Shown here piece by piece: positions 19,251 to 28,091 of a stretch of 64,000 nucleotides of DNA; position 1 is the first letter of the stretch, and the number at the start of each line of letters is the position of its first letter. A program made the translations under genes and the position numbers. Source of the DNA: Sphingomonas prati (GTDB lineage Bacteria > Pseudomonadota > Alphaproteobacteria > Sphingomonadales > Sphingomonadaceae); the NCBI RefSeq assembly GCF_014643515.1, contig NZ_BMJP01000002.1, positions 124,001 through 188,000 of the forward strand, read 5' to 3'. Under the pieces are notes generated by a model, which searched no databases, was not told the origin of the DNA, and was given only the letters and a program-made list of their open reading frames with translations.

Positions 19251-20159
19251 CTAGGCGGCGACGTCCGCGATTGCCAGCCTCGCCAGTGCGATCGCGCCCA
19301 TCGGCCCCGCCATCGCGCCCAGTTCCGGGCCGGACACGAACCGCTGGATGTCCTCCGCCACCCGCTCCGCATGCGCATAACCGCCCAGGCTGGCGACCAG
19401 CGCGGCGCGGATCCGCGGGATCAGGTGCGGCTGCCCCACCGGCACGCCGCCGCCCAGCAGGATGCGCTGCGGCGCGGTGGTCAGCACCAGATTGTGCAGC
19501 ATCATCGCCAGCGCATGGACCACCCCGTCCCACGCCGGATCGTCCGGGGACAACAGCTCGGCCGCCCGCCCGCTGCGCGCCGCGATCGCCGGCCCCGCCG
19601 CCAGCCCCTCCACGCAATCCCCGTGATACGGGCAGTGCCCCGGCCAGTCGTCGCCCGCCATCCGCGGTATCCGCAGATGCCCCGCCTCCGGATGACCCAG
19701 CCCGCGCACCGTCTGGCCATTGACGACGATCCCGACCCCGATCCCGGTGCCGACCGTCACATAGGCGTGGCTCGCCAGCCCACGCGCCGCCCCCCAGCGC
19801 CCCTCGGCCAGCGCAGCCCCCGCCACGTCGGTGTCCAGCATCACCGGCAGTCCGGTCGCGGCGACCAGCGGCCCGACGATATCGACCCCCGACCACCCCG
19901 GCTTCGGCGTCCGCACGACATGGCCATAGTCCGGGGCATCCGGATCCAGTTCCAGCGGCCCGAAACTCCCGACCCCCAGCGCCCGTGCCCGCGTCGCCAC
20001 GTCCCACTCGCGCAGCACCTCGACGATCCGCCCCAGCGTCGCCCCCGGCGCCCCCGTCGCGATCCGCTCCGTCGCCACCACCCGATCCGGCCCGGCCGCC
20101 AGGATACACACACACTTTGTTCCGCCCAGCTCGACGCCGGCATAGAGAGGTTCTGTCAT
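19251..20159 (-). CDS. ROK-family sugar kinase (fructokinase-like)
   Basis: 302 aa. ATP site GVELGGTKCVCI at the N-terminus. The ROK signature region has VTVGTGIGVGIVVNG and the zinc-binding GHCPYHGDCVEGLAAGPA. The close GHCPYHG-DCVEG form is that of the bacterial fructokinase (ScrK/Frk) branch, so fructose is the most likely substrate, with glucose or mannose possible. The start was set at 20159 (MTEPLYAGVELGG); an earlier in-frame start at 20195 adds 12 unlikely residues. It forms a same-strand pair with maeB. Its upstream side borders the AT-rich island. Confidence 0.88.
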   Translation of the reverse strand: MTEPLYAGVELGGTKCVCILAAGPDRVVATERIATGAPGATLGRIVEVLREWDVATRARALGVGSFGPLELDPDAPDYGHVVRTPKPGWSGVDIVGPLVAATGLPVMLDTDVAGAALAEGRWGAARGLASHAYVTVGTGIGVGIVVNGQTVRGLGHPEAGHLRIPRMAGDDWPGHCPYHGDCVEGLAAGPAIAARSGRAAELLSPDDPAWDGVVHALAMMLHNLVLTTAPQRILLGGGVPVGQPHLIPRIRAALVASLGGYAHAERVAEDIQRFVSGPELGAMAGPMGAIALARLAIADVAA

Positions 20160-20208
20160 GGGGGTGTTTTGATCTATCCCACCGTCAAAGTGCAAGCTTC
20201 AATCCGAA

Positions 20209-20655
20209 TTAGACAGCAGCGATTCCGATAACACAACCGGCGGGTAAGTGACATTTGACAGCTACACTTTGGCAATCTTTCAGTGCTTTTCCATCGCTTA
20301 CCAGTACAAGCTTATGCAATCTGGCGACCGCAAGCGCACGAAATCGATCAAGCGGAGGTGTCACACCAAAAAGCTTCGAACCACCATGGGCCTCTACCAT
20401 CGCAGCAGCTGCTTTGTTTGCCCCTAAATCTATACTAGCATATTTTTTATACGAAATTGCCTGCATCTCAGCATACACTTCAGGATCATTCTCCTTCAGT
20501 TCTTTGCTGACTGACTTGATAATTAACATTTCTCCAGACTCTATCGCGTTAATAACCGCGCTACGGACACTGTTTTGAGTTGTTGTTAATGCGGCTCGCA
20601 ACCCATATGTGTCTATCAGATATTTAATTTCTGTTTGTATCTTCTTCGCTGCCAT
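20209..20655 (-). CDS. PIN-like (DUF4411-type) protein, possible toxin
   Basis: 148 aa, low-GC codon use. It begins with a PIN-like strand-helix containing an acid (KYLIDTYGL, D15), followed by helices with SGEMLIIKSVSKELKEND. It ends with LVLVSDGKALKDCQSVAVKCHLPAGCVI, resembling the last PIN strands before a C-terminal substrate loop. This arrangement resembles DUF4411 PIN-like proteins, which commonly follow an XRE-ImmA/IrrE gene. That is the case here: the upstream gene stops 3 bases before this start on the same strand. If correct, it is a candidate ribonuclease toxin. Motif conservation is weak, so the family call is tentative. Confidence 0.55.
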   Translation of the reverse strand: MAAKKIQTEIKYLIDTYGLRAALTTTQNSVRSAVINAIESGEMLIIKSVSKELKENDPEVYAEMQAISYKKYASIDLGANKAAAAMVEAHGGSKLFGVTPPLDRFRALAVARLHKLVLVSDGKALKDCQSVAVKCHLPAGCVIGIAAV

Positions 20656-20658
20656 GAC

Positions 20659-21786
20659 CTATTCGATCTTGAACAGCTGATCTTGATACTTCCGCTTCAA
20701 TCCAGATAGGCGATAGATATCAAGATCGTCTAATTGCCCCTGAGCACGCGCTTGGCCAAGCAACGACAGCAACAAACTTCCATATATTGTTCGCTTAGTC
20801 TGTAATGGATCAACATTACCGCCATTCTGATTATCTGTAGTATCCCCAGGCGGAGTTACTCCATTGAACTTACTCCGCCATTTCGCATAATCATCAGCAG
20901 TAAGACTACCAACCTCAACCAGCCGTCGAACAAGGGCTTCCTGACTGATTCCTAATCGCGCGGCGAAACGCCTGATTACGTCGTGATCTGCCGAGCGGGG
21001 GTACTGATAAATATTTATTGCTCTATTTATTACAGTATCGGGTGCCAGAAAATATGCTGCAAACTTGTTACAAAATTTCTCGACTCTATTGGTTAGAATT
21101 GATGGATTAGACGCGCCTTCGGCCCGTATTAAAACGTGGCAAAACTCGTGAGCTAATGTAAAAAGTTTTCGAGCCTTGCTGCTTCCTGTAGCGTTTATTG
21201 TAATAGCGTGAGGACCGCCAGCAAAGTGCGTATAGATCCCTGCCGCTTCGTCAGTTCCAAACGACCTATGAATTACAATGACGCCCAAGCCTTCTATGAA
21301 CTCCCGCAAGTTAACATAAATGGCATTCGCATTTATAGCGTCCAGTTGATCGTCGCTAGTAAATCCCCAGCGCTCGCGCCAGAGCTCCGCCAATTTAATT
21401 GCCTCTGCATCAGTGTAGCTCGATTCAATCTGTGCGAGACTTGAGGCAATATTTGTGCCTAAATTAAGAGATGCCAGTGCGCCCGAAATTCGCTCTACAA
21501 ATGCGATTGCGCTTAGCGTGCCTTGCTCAAACTTTCCGACGTGTGGATTAGCCGTACGAAAATCTATCGTCTGTAATAACGGTGGCGATTCATCAATAAA
21601 AAAAGCCTCGGTCGGTACCGCGAGTTGTGCAGCGATTGACTCAATTTCTTTGTCACTCAACTCACCATCAACCTCGACGGCACGTCGGAGATCAGCCGAC
21701 GACACACCTGATCGAGACGCAAGGGTGGTCAACGGCAACCCCCGCGCGTTAATCACGCTCTGCAAGGCTACCCTGGAGAGCTTCAC
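20659..21786 (-). CDS. XRE-type helix-turn-helix / ImmA-IrrE metallopeptidase protein
   Basis: 375 aa, low-GC. The N-terminal 60 residues form a helix-turn-helix (LTTLASRSGVSSADLRRAV). The middle carries the gluzincin site LAHEFCHVLI (HExxH), preceded by ITINATGSSKARKLFT and followed by VEKFCNKFAAYFLAP, the third-ligand helix typical of ImmA/IrrE (PF06114). The C-terminal part has LGISQEALVRRLVEVG. ImmA/IrrE proteins cleave or sequester transcription factors, and the HTH-fused type often serves as an antitoxin-regulator. A GTG at 21786 is the outermost start; a TTG seven codons later has AGGG in good position and may be the real one. Co-transcribed with the PIN-like gene. Confidence 0.8.
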   Translation of the reverse strand: MKLSRVALQSVINARGLPLTTLASRSGVSSADLRRAVEVDGELSDKEIESIAAQLAVPTEAFFIDESPPLLQTIDFRTANPHVGKFEQGTLSAIAFVERISGALASLNLGTNIASSLAQIESSYTDAEAIKLAELWRERWGFTSDDQLDAINANAIYVNLREFIEGLGVIVIHRSFGTDEAAGIYTHFAGGPHAITINATGSSKARKLFTLAHEFCHVLIRAEGASNPSILTNRVEKFCNKFAAYFLAPDTVINRAINIYQYPRSADHDVIRRFAARLGISQEALVRRLVEVGSLTADDYAKWRSKFNGVTPPGDTTDNQNGGNVDPLQTKRTIYGSLLLSLLGQARAQGQLDDLDIYRLSGLKRKYQDQLFKIE

Positions 21787-22299
21787 ATGAGTGCCGATTT
21801 TGGACCGTGGCTAATCAAACTCAACTCTCTAACTTTTTCTCAGCTCGCCAACGTGCAAACGGTCGGTATCGGACTTTATCTAGCGTTGGCAGTAATTCAA
21901 GCTGTGTCAGACGGTGGTGTTGCCGGCCTTCGTAGGCGAGCAACAACGCTGGGCGTGGCAATAGCGGCAGCAAACAAGGCCTACTTAAAAATTGAGTCAG
22001 GCAGCATTCTAGTTGATGTTGGCGGACTTGAGATGAGCTTCCAACGTACGAACCGTACCATTCTATACTTATCGGCATGTCTCTTTACAATAAGCGTAAT
22101 ATATTTTGCTTACTGTACAATCTTTTATGATAACTTCGCGTATGTTTCGGGTGCATGCTTTATTTTTGTGTTTTATCTTTTCATGCCAATAGCAATTTTC
22201 ATATCAATGGGTATCTACATTAAGAAACGCTGTGTGGGAGTTGATATACGAATAAATCAACTTCAGTTAGACTATATGGCGGCGGCGTTGAGTGGATAA
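21787..22299 (+). CDS. Small membrane protein of the AT-rich island, unknown function
   Basis: 170 aa, low-GC. Hydrophobic segments lie at about residues 26-41, 93-115 and 118-146, the last two separated by a short loop. A charged cytosolic stretch (GLRRRATTLG...) precedes and a short KKR-rich tail follows. The layout of paired helices plus a soluble middle segment is reminiscent of small membrane effectors, but no family was recognised. The ATG at 21787 has a strong GGAGAG ribosome site 6 bases upstream, located inside the opposing gene. It is divergent from the XRE-ImmA/IrrE gene and directly abuts its outermost start. It shares the low GC of its neighbours, suggesting one transferred unit. 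Confidence 0.65.
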   Translation: MSADFGPWLIKLNSLTFSQLANVQTVGIGLYLALAVIQAVSDGGVAGLRRRATTLGVAIAAANKAYLKIESGSILVDVGGLEMSFQRTNRTILYLSACLFTISVIYFAYCTIFYDNFAYVSGACFIFVFYLFMPIAIFISMGIYIKKRCVGVDIRINQLQLDYMAAALSG

Positions 22300-22436
22300 T
22301 TGTTGAACTAGTCTTCACGTCCAGGAAGGCTCCGATCCGCAGCGACAGCTCTTTTTGTATTGAGCATCCGCAAAGACCCACCTTCCCCCCACACCCATCA
22401 CAGGATACGCTGACCCCTCCCCCGGAAAGGTCCCGC

Positions 22437-24512
22437 ATGATTGCTTTTGCCCTGCTGCTGCTCGCCGCGACGCCCGATCCGTTGGCCTATACCGAACAGG
22501 TCGAGGGGGTGCAGGCGCTGGCGCAGGTGCGGGGGTGGAATGCGGCGACGCGGACCGTGCTGGAGGCGACGCCCGGGTTCGCCGCCACCCGCGCCCGCGC
22601 GCTCGCGCTGCTGCAGGACGATGCGCAGATCGCGACGCCGCAGATCGCCGGCGACAATGTCCTCAACCTCTGGCGCGATGCCAAGAACCCGCGCGGCCTG
22701 TGGCGCATCTCGCCGCTTGCCGCGTTCCGCGCGGGCAAGCCGCAGTGGCGCACGCTGATCGATGTCGATGCGCTCGGCCGGGCGGAGGGCAAGAGCTGGG
22801 TCTGGCACGGCGCCACCTGCCGCGCGCCGGCCTACGACCGCTGCATGGTGTCGATCGCCGACGGCGGCACCGATGCGGGGGTGGAGCGGGAATACGACCT
22901 CGCCGCCGGCCGCTTCGTCCCCGGCGGCTTCACCCTGCCCGCCGCCAAGAGCGACGTCGCCTGGGGCCCGGGCGACAGCCTGTACGTCGCGACCGACTAC
23001 GGCGCCGGCACGCTCACCACCTCCGGCTATCCGCGGATCGTCAAGCGCTGGGTCCGCGGCACCGCGCTCGCCGCCGCACCCGTGGTGGGCGAGGGGCGCG
23101 CCACCGACGTGCGGGTCGGCGTCACCACCATCGTCGACGGCACCACCGCCTGGCCGCTCTACACGCGCGGGCTCGATTTCTACCGGTCCGAGGTCAGCCA
23201 CGTCGCGCCCGACGGCCGGCTCGTCCCCTCCCCCCTTCCCGCCGACGCCGACATCCAGGACGTCATCGACGGCCGCCTGATCGCCAAGCTGAACAGCGCG
23301 TGGGGGGCTCAGCCACAGGGCGCGCTCGTCGCCTACCGCATCGCCGACGTGCTGGCCGACCGCCCGGTCACGCCCGAACTGGTGCTGGCCCCCACCCGCG
23401 CCCAGGCGATCGAGGAGGTCTCCGCCGGCAAGTCCGTCCTGTGGGTGAAACTGCTCGACGACGTGTCGGGCAAGCTCGTCGCGCTCACCCGCCCCGCCAC
23501 CCCCGGCGCGGGGGGCTGGACCCAGACCGCGCTCCCGCTCCCCGCCAACGCCACCGTCCACCTCGACACCGCATCGGGCGCGCAGGACCTCGCCTTCGCC
23601 AGGGTGGAGGGCATGACGCTGCCCCCCACGCTCTACGCCGTCGCGCCCGGCACGAAACCGACCGTCGTGCAGGCCCTCCCCGCCCGCTTCGACGCCAAGC
23701 AGTTTTCGGTCACGCAACGCTTCGCCACGTCGAAGGACGGGACGAAGATCCCCTATTTCCTCGTCCGCCGCGCCGGCGCCACCGGCCCCGTCCCCGCGCT
23801 GATCCACGCTTATGGCGGCTTCAAGGCCGCGCAGACGCCGACGTATCTCACCGAACAACCCTACCGCGCCGGCCCGGTCGGGCTGTTCTGGGCGGAACAG
23901 GGCAATGCCTATATCCTCGCCAACATCCGCGGCGGCGGCGAATATGGCCCCGCCTGGCACCAGGCCGCCCTGCGTGAGAAACGCCAGAACGCATTCGACG
24001 ATCTCCACGCCGTGGCGGAGGACCTGATCCGCACCGGCGTGTCCGCCCCGCGCAAGATCGCGGTATCCGGCCGCTCCAACGGCGGGCTGCTCGTCGGCGT
24101 CGCCATGACGCAGCGCCCCGATCTCTACGGCGCGGTCGTGATGGGATCGCCGCTGATCGACATGCAGCGTTACTCGCACCTGCTGGCCGGCGCATCGTGG
24201 ATGGGCGAATATGGCGACCCGGACGTCCCCGCCGACTGGGCGTTCATCCAGCGCTACTCACCGTTGCAGCAGTTGAAGCCCGGCGTCCGCTACCCCGCGC
24301 CGTTCATCTACACATCGACCAAGGACGACCGCGTCCACCCCGCCCACGCCCGCAAGTTCGCCGCCCGCCTCGAACAACTCGGCGACCGCTTCTACTACTC
24401 CGAGGCACTCGAAGGCGGCCACGCCGCCGGCGCCGACCGCACCGAGGATGCGCAGCGGGCCGCGATGATCCTCGCCTACCTCAACCGCGAACTGGGCGGC
24501 TCCGCGCGTTGA
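22437..24512 (+). CDS. Prolyl oligopeptidase family (S9A) serine peptidase
   Basis: 691 aa. A very short signal-like N-terminus (MIAFALLLLAATPDP) suggests export. The beta-propeller half (about residues 60-400) precedes the alpha/beta-hydrolase catalytic domain. S547 in the GRSNGG elbow, the Asp of TKDDRVHP and H662 in EGGHAAG form the triad, with the typical NIRGGGEYGP and YGGF segments. S9A enzymes cleave short peptides after proline. The start at 22437 has GGAAAGG upstream. It begins right after the AT-rich island, and a small secreted protein and an S41 peptidase follow on the same strand. Confidence 0.9.
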   Translation: MIAFALLLLAATPDPLAYTEQVEGVQALAQVRGWNAATRTVLEATPGFAATRARALALLQDDAQIATPQIAGDNVLNLWRDAKNPRGLWRISPLAAFRAGKPQWRTLIDVDALGRAEGKSWVWHGATCRAPAYDRCMVSIADGGTDAGVEREYDLAAGRFVPGGFTLPAAKSDVAWGPGDSLYVATDYGAGTLTTSGYPRIVKRWVRGTALAAAPVVGEGRATDVRVGVTTIVDGTTAWPLYTRGLDFYRSEVSHVAPDGRLVPSPLPADADIQDVIDGRLIAKLNSAWGAQPQGALVAYRIADVLADRPVTPELVLAPTRAQAIEEVSAGKSVLWVKLLDDVSGKLVALTRPATPGAGGWTQTALPLPANATVHLDTASGAQDLAFARVEGMTLPPTLYAVAPGTKPTVVQALPARFDAKQFSVTQRFATSKDGTKIPYFLVRRAGATGPVPALIHAYGGFKAAQTPTYLTEQPYRAGPVGLFWAEQGNAYILANIRGGGEYGPAWHQAALREKRQNAFDDLHAVAEDLIRTGVSAPRKIAVSGRSNGGLLVGVAMTQRPDLYGAVVMGSPLIDMQRYSHLLAGASWMGEYGDPDVPADWAFIQRYSPLQQLKPGVRYPAPFIYTSTKDDRVHPAHARKFAARLEQLGDRFYYSEALEGGHAAGADRTEDAQRAAMILAYLNRELGGSAR

Positions 24513-24560
24513 TGGCGGCATTCAGCGCAGCGTCATGCCGACCATGACCATCGTCCCCGC

Positions 24561-25442
24561 ATGATCGCCGCGCTGACCGCCCTCCTGCTCGCCGCCCCCA
24601 CCGGCACGCTGACGCTCGACCGCGCCGACCCGGTCGTGTCCGTCACGATCGACGGCGTCCCCCTTCGCCTCCGCGTAGCGCTCGACCAACATGCCGTGGT
24701 CGAACTCAACCCCGACGCCGCCGCCCGCCTGACCTTCCTCAAGTTCGAACGCGACGGCGGCGCACAGGTCGGCCGCATCGCCATCCCCGGCCGCGTCGCC
24801 CGCGCGCGCCTCGTGGTCGCCGGCCGCAAGGTCGACGTCACCGCCTCGAGCTACCCGCGCCCCTGCTGCACGAACGTCGACGGCGAGATCGCCCCGGACC
24901 TTCTCCCCTTCGCCGAACTCCACTTCACCTCGCCCGCAGCCGCCATGCCCACCCGAACCGTCAGCTTCACGATGGAACGCAGCGAGGATCTCGGCCTCTT
25001 TACCCGCGCCCGCACCCCCGGCGGCCCGGTCCTGCTCCTCTTCACGCTGAACCACGCCTCCACGCTCGCCACCGGCGCCGGTGCGGCGGTCCTCGCCCGC
25101 GGCGGCGCGGGCCGCTTCACCACGACCACCGGCACCGAAACGCGCGCCTTTGGCATCCCCCGCCCGGTTCGCACCATGATCCTCGACCGCCCCGTCACGA
25201 TCGGCGGCTTCACCGTGGCGTCGCTGTCGGTCCGCACCGCCGACTTCCGCGGCGATAACACTCTCCCCCCGATCCCCGGCACGGCCACCCCCCCCGCCGA
25301 CATCCGCGTCACCGCGCGCACCCCCGCACCACAACGCGCCATCCCCGCCGTCACCTTCGGCCGCGACCTGCTCGACGCCTGCCCCGACATCCGCTTCGCC
25401 GTCCCCACCCGCCGCCTGACGCTCACATGCACGCTCCCCTGA
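24561..25442 (+). CDS. Secreted protein of unknown function, possible aspartyl-protease-like fold
   Basis: 293 aa. A short hydrophobic N-terminus (MIAALTALLLAAP) suggests export. The body is beta-rich, with VSVTIDGVPLRLRVALD near the start and a paired cysteine PCCTN. It has the feel of a retropepsin-like or beta-barrel domain, but the DTG/DSG catalytic motif is missing, so no enzymatic role is claimed. Its stop lies 16 bases inside the following S41 peptidase gene, so the two are translationally coupled and likely work together. Confidence 0.65.
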   Translation: MIAALTALLLAAPTGTLTLDRADPVVSVTIDGVPLRLRVALDQHAVVELNPDAAARLTFLKFERDGGAQVGRIAIPGRVARARLVVAGRKVDVTASSYPRPCCTNVDGEIAPDLLPFAELHFTSPAAAMPTRTVSFTMERSEDLGLFTRARTPGGPVLLLFTLNHASTLATGAGAAVLARGGAGRFTTTTGTETRAFGIPRPVRTMILDRPVTIGGFTVASLSVRTADFRGDNTLPPIPGTATPPADIRVTARTPAPQRAIPAVTFGRDLLDACPDIRFAVPTRRLTLTCTLP

Positions 25443-26593
25443 CCCGCCGCGCCGCACTCGCGCTGATTGCCGGCACGACGCTCGCGGCCGCCGCCCCGCG
25501 CCCCGAGCATGCCGATCTGTTCGACCGCGTCTGGGACGAGGTCGACCGCCGCTACTGGGACCGCGACCGTCTGGGCGAAAGCTGGAACACCGCCTACGAA
25601 CGCTACCGCCCGCAAGCGATCGCCGCCACAGACGAGGCCGCACTCTACCGCATCCTCGCCGCCATGCTCGCCACGGTCGGCGACAGTCATGTCTACATCC
25701 GCACACCCGCCGCCGTCCGCCGCGATGCCGATGCGGACGCTGGCGCGGACAGTGCGCAGTTCGGCCTGTCCGCCTGGCCCACCGCCGGCGTCTGGCGCGT
25801 GCTCTCCGTCCGCGCGGACGGCCCCGCCGCCGCGGCCGGTGTCCGCCCCGGCTGGCTGATCGACAGTGTCGACGGCCGCCCGGTCGACGACGACTGGCAC
25901 CCCCGCGCCGGGCAGTCCGCGCGCTTTGCCTTCCGCGACCTCACCGACCGCCCCCGCACGCTCACTTTGACCAGCACGCTGCTCCCGCCCGAACCGCCAC
26001 GCCGCGCCACCCGCCTGCCCGGCGACATCCTGCTGCTCGCCTTCGACGTCTTCGCCGGCGGCGAGGACCGCTGGATCGAGGACGAGATCGCCGCCGATCC
26101 CCCCGCCGCGCTCATCCTCGACCTGCGCGAAAACGAAGGGGGCGAGGCGCTCGCCGTCGCCCGCGTCGCCGGGACATTGTTCGACCGCAAGCGCACTCTC
26201 CTGCGCCGCGTCGCGCGCGGCAAGACGCTCGACGTCCCCACCGTCGGCGCGGGCCGGCGCAGCTATACCGGCCCGCTCGCCGTCCTGGTCGGCCCGCGCA
26301 GCGCCAGCGGTGCCGAAATCCTCGCCGCACTGGTACAGGACAGCGGCCGCGGCCCCGTCATCGGCGGCACGACGGCGGGCGCGGTCACCGGTGCCGCGCA
26401 AACCAAACTGCCCGACGGCGGCGAACTCTGGGTCGCGGTGTTCGACATCCGCAGCGCCGCCGACGTCCGGCTGGAGGGGCGCGGCCTCTTCCCCGCCGTC
26501 CCCGTCACCCAATCGCTCGCCGATCTCCGCGCCGGCCGCGATCCCGTTCTGGCACGGGCGCAATCCCTGCTCGCCGCCGATAATCCCGCCTGA
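25427..26593 (+). CDS. S41-family (tricorn/C-terminal-processing-like) peptidase
   Basis: 388 aa. A Tat-like or Sec signal (LTRRAALALIAGTTLAAAA) is followed by the N-terminal helical region (DRVWDEVDRRYWD), a PDZ-like segment (VRADGPAAAAGVRPGWLIDSVDG) and the S41 catalytic core. The core has LILDLRENEGGEALAVA, the nucleophile Ser in GPRSASGAEI and then GGTTAGAV. The Lys of CtpA-type enzymes expected after GGxTxG is Ala here, so the enzyme probably uses the tricorn-type Ser/Glu/His system or has reduced activity. The start overlaps the upstream gene. Confidence 0.85.
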   Translation: MHAPLTRRAALALIAGTTLAAAAPRPEHADLFDRVWDEVDRRYWDRDRLGESWNTAYERYRPQAIAATDEAALYRILAAMLATVGDSHVYIRTPAAVRRDADADAGADSAQFGLSAWPTAGVWRVLSVRADGPAAAAGVRPGWLIDSVDGRPVDDDWHPRAGQSARFAFRDLTDRPRTLTLTSTLLPPEPPRRATRLPGDILLLAFDVFAGGEDRWIEDEIAADPPAALILDLRENEGGEALAVARVAGTLFDRKRTLLRRVARGKTLDVPTVGAGRRSYTGPLAVLVGPRSASGAEILAALVQDSGRGPVIGGTTAGAVTGAAQTKLPDGGELWVAVFDIRSAADVRLEGRGLFPAVPVTQSLADLRAGRDPVLARAQSLLAADNPA

Positions 26594-26642
26594 CGGACAT
26601 AGCGTGAACCTGACGCGTTGAGCGCGTAATCAGGAGAATTTC

Positions 26643-28028
26643 ATGCACCGTATCGACTGCGACGTCGCCATCATCGGCGCGGGCACCGCCGGCCTCGCAG
26701 CCTACAAGGCGGCCACCGCAGAAGGTGCCCACGCCGTGCTGATCGAATCCGGCCCCGGCGGTACCACCTGCGCCCGCGTCGGCTGCATGCCGTCCAAGGC
26801 GCTGATCGCCGCCGGCCGAACTGCACACCACGCCCGCCAGGCCGCGATGTTCGGCGTCACGGTCGGCGACGTCACCGTCGACGGCCCCGCCGTGATGGAT
26901 CGCGTCCGCCGCGAACGCGACTATTTCGTCGCTTCCGTCATGGAGGATGTCGACGCGATCCCCGCCGACCGCCGCATCGCCGGTCACGCCCGCTTCACCG
27001 CCCCCGGCCAGCTCAGCGTGGACGGCGGCCCGGACATCACCGCCCGCACCATCGTGATCGCCGCCGGATCGGCCCCGTCGCTCCCCGAGATCCTCGAACC
27101 GGTCGCAGAGCATGTCCGCACCAGCGACACGATCTTCGAGATCCCGACGATCCCCGCCACGCTCGCGGTGCTCGGGGCCGGCGTGATCGGCCTCGAACTC
27201 GCCGCCGCCTTTGCCCGGCTCGGCACGCGCGTAACGATGATCGACAAGGGCGACGTCATCGCGAGCATCGCCGATCCGGAGGCCGAACGCATCGCCCGCG
27301 ACCGCCTGGCGCAGGACTTCACGATCCTGCTCGGCGCCGACCTGACCGCCGCGGACCTCGTCGACGGCAAGATCCGCCTCGCCTGGGACGGCGACCACGC
27401 GGGCGACGCCATGTTCGACCTCGTCCTCGCCGCCGCCGGCCGCCCGCCCGTTTCCGACACGCTGAACCTCGACGCGGCCGGCATCGACCGCGACGATCAT
27501 GGCACGCCGCATTTCGACGCCGGCACCGGCCGCTGCGGCGATAGTATGGTGTTCATCGCCGGCGACGCGCGCGCCTGCCGCCCCGTCCTGCACGAAGCGG
27601 CGCGGTCCGGCCGGCTCGCCGGGCACAACGCCGCGCGGCCCGACGACCTGCGCCGCGACCCGATCCTCCCCCCACTCACCATCACCTATACCGATCCGCA
27701 GATCACAATGGTCGGCTGCGACTATGACGAACTGCCCAGCGACGTCGTGATCGGCAGCGCGACGTTCGGCGACAATGGCCGCGTGCATATCGATGCGGCC
27801 GGCGACGGCATCGTGCGGCTCTATGCCGACCATGACGGCACCGTGATCGGCGCCACGATCGTCGGCCCCGATGCCGAACATCCCGCCCACATGGTGGCGC
27901 TCGGTATCGCCTGCGGCCTCACACTGCAGGAGCTGGCGGACCAGGCCTATTACCACCCGACCGTCATGGAGGTCCTGCAGAACGCGGCGCGCGACGCATT
28001 GTCCACGCTGGCCAAGTCCGATGCATGA
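26643..28028 (+). CDS. Dihydrolipoamide dehydrogenase-like flavin disulfide reductase
   Basis: 461 aa. FAD site IIGAGTAGLAA at the N-terminus, redox cysteines in TTCARVGCMPSK (CxxxxC), NAD(P) site LGAGVIGLELAAAF, second FAD motif VFIAGDA and the dimer-interface YYHPTVMEV with the catalytic His. The RVGCMPSK variant differs from the usual NVGCIPSK of E3 components, and no 2-oxoacid dehydrogenase genes are nearby. A stand-alone oxidoreductase of the same family (soluble transhydrogenase or mercuric-reductase relative) is therefore as likely as a true lipoamide dehydrogenase. AGGAGAATTTC gives the ribosome site. Confidence 0.8.
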   Translation: MHRIDCDVAIIGAGTAGLAAYKAATAEGAHAVLIESGPGGTTCARVGCMPSKALIAAGRTAHHARQAAMFGVTVGDVTVDGPAVMDRVRRERDYFVASVMEDVDAIPADRRIAGHARFTAPGQLSVDGGPDITARTIVIAAGSAPSLPEILEPVAEHVRTSDTIFEIPTIPATLAVLGAGVIGLELAAAFARLGTRVTMIDKGDVIASIADPEAERIARDRLAQDFTILLGADLTAADLVDGKIRLAWDGDHAGDAMFDLVLAAAGRPPVSDTLNLDAAGIDRDDHGTPHFDAGTGRCGDSMVFIAGDARACRPVLHEAARSGRLAGHNAARPDDLRRDPILPPLTITYTDPQITMVGCDYDELPSDVVIGSATFGDNGRVHIDAAGDGIVRLYADHDGTVIGATIVGPDAEHPAHMVALGIACGLTLQELADQAYYHPTVMEVLQNAARDALSTLAKSDA

Positions 28029-28091
28029 TGTTCATCGCGCGGTCATGGTGCCGCGCGCCTTGATCGCCGCGTCCGTTCCGGAGATGCCCGC

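Larger units (their letters stand above)
20200..22320. mobile_element. AT-rich, probably horizontally acquired island
   Basis: The GC content drops sharply here compared with the flanking genes, with many A/T third positions and AT-rich tracts. It holds exactly three ORFs (PIN-like, XRE-ImmA/IrrE and membrane protein). No integrase, insertion sequence, tRNA or flanking direct repeat was found. The edges fall just upstream of the ROK kinase gene and upstream of an S9 peptidase gene. Confidence 0.7.

Noticed and set aside
20160-22436. Flanking att or target-site duplication of the AT-rich island
   Set aside because: Short matches such as GAACTAGTCTTCA at 22307 and 55997 are of a length expected by chance in 64 kb; no direct repeat at both edges was seen.
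26643-28028. Mercuric reductase
   Set aside because: The CxxxxC and fold fit, but the C-terminal Cys pair and N-terminal heavy-metal domain are absent, and no mer genes are nearby.
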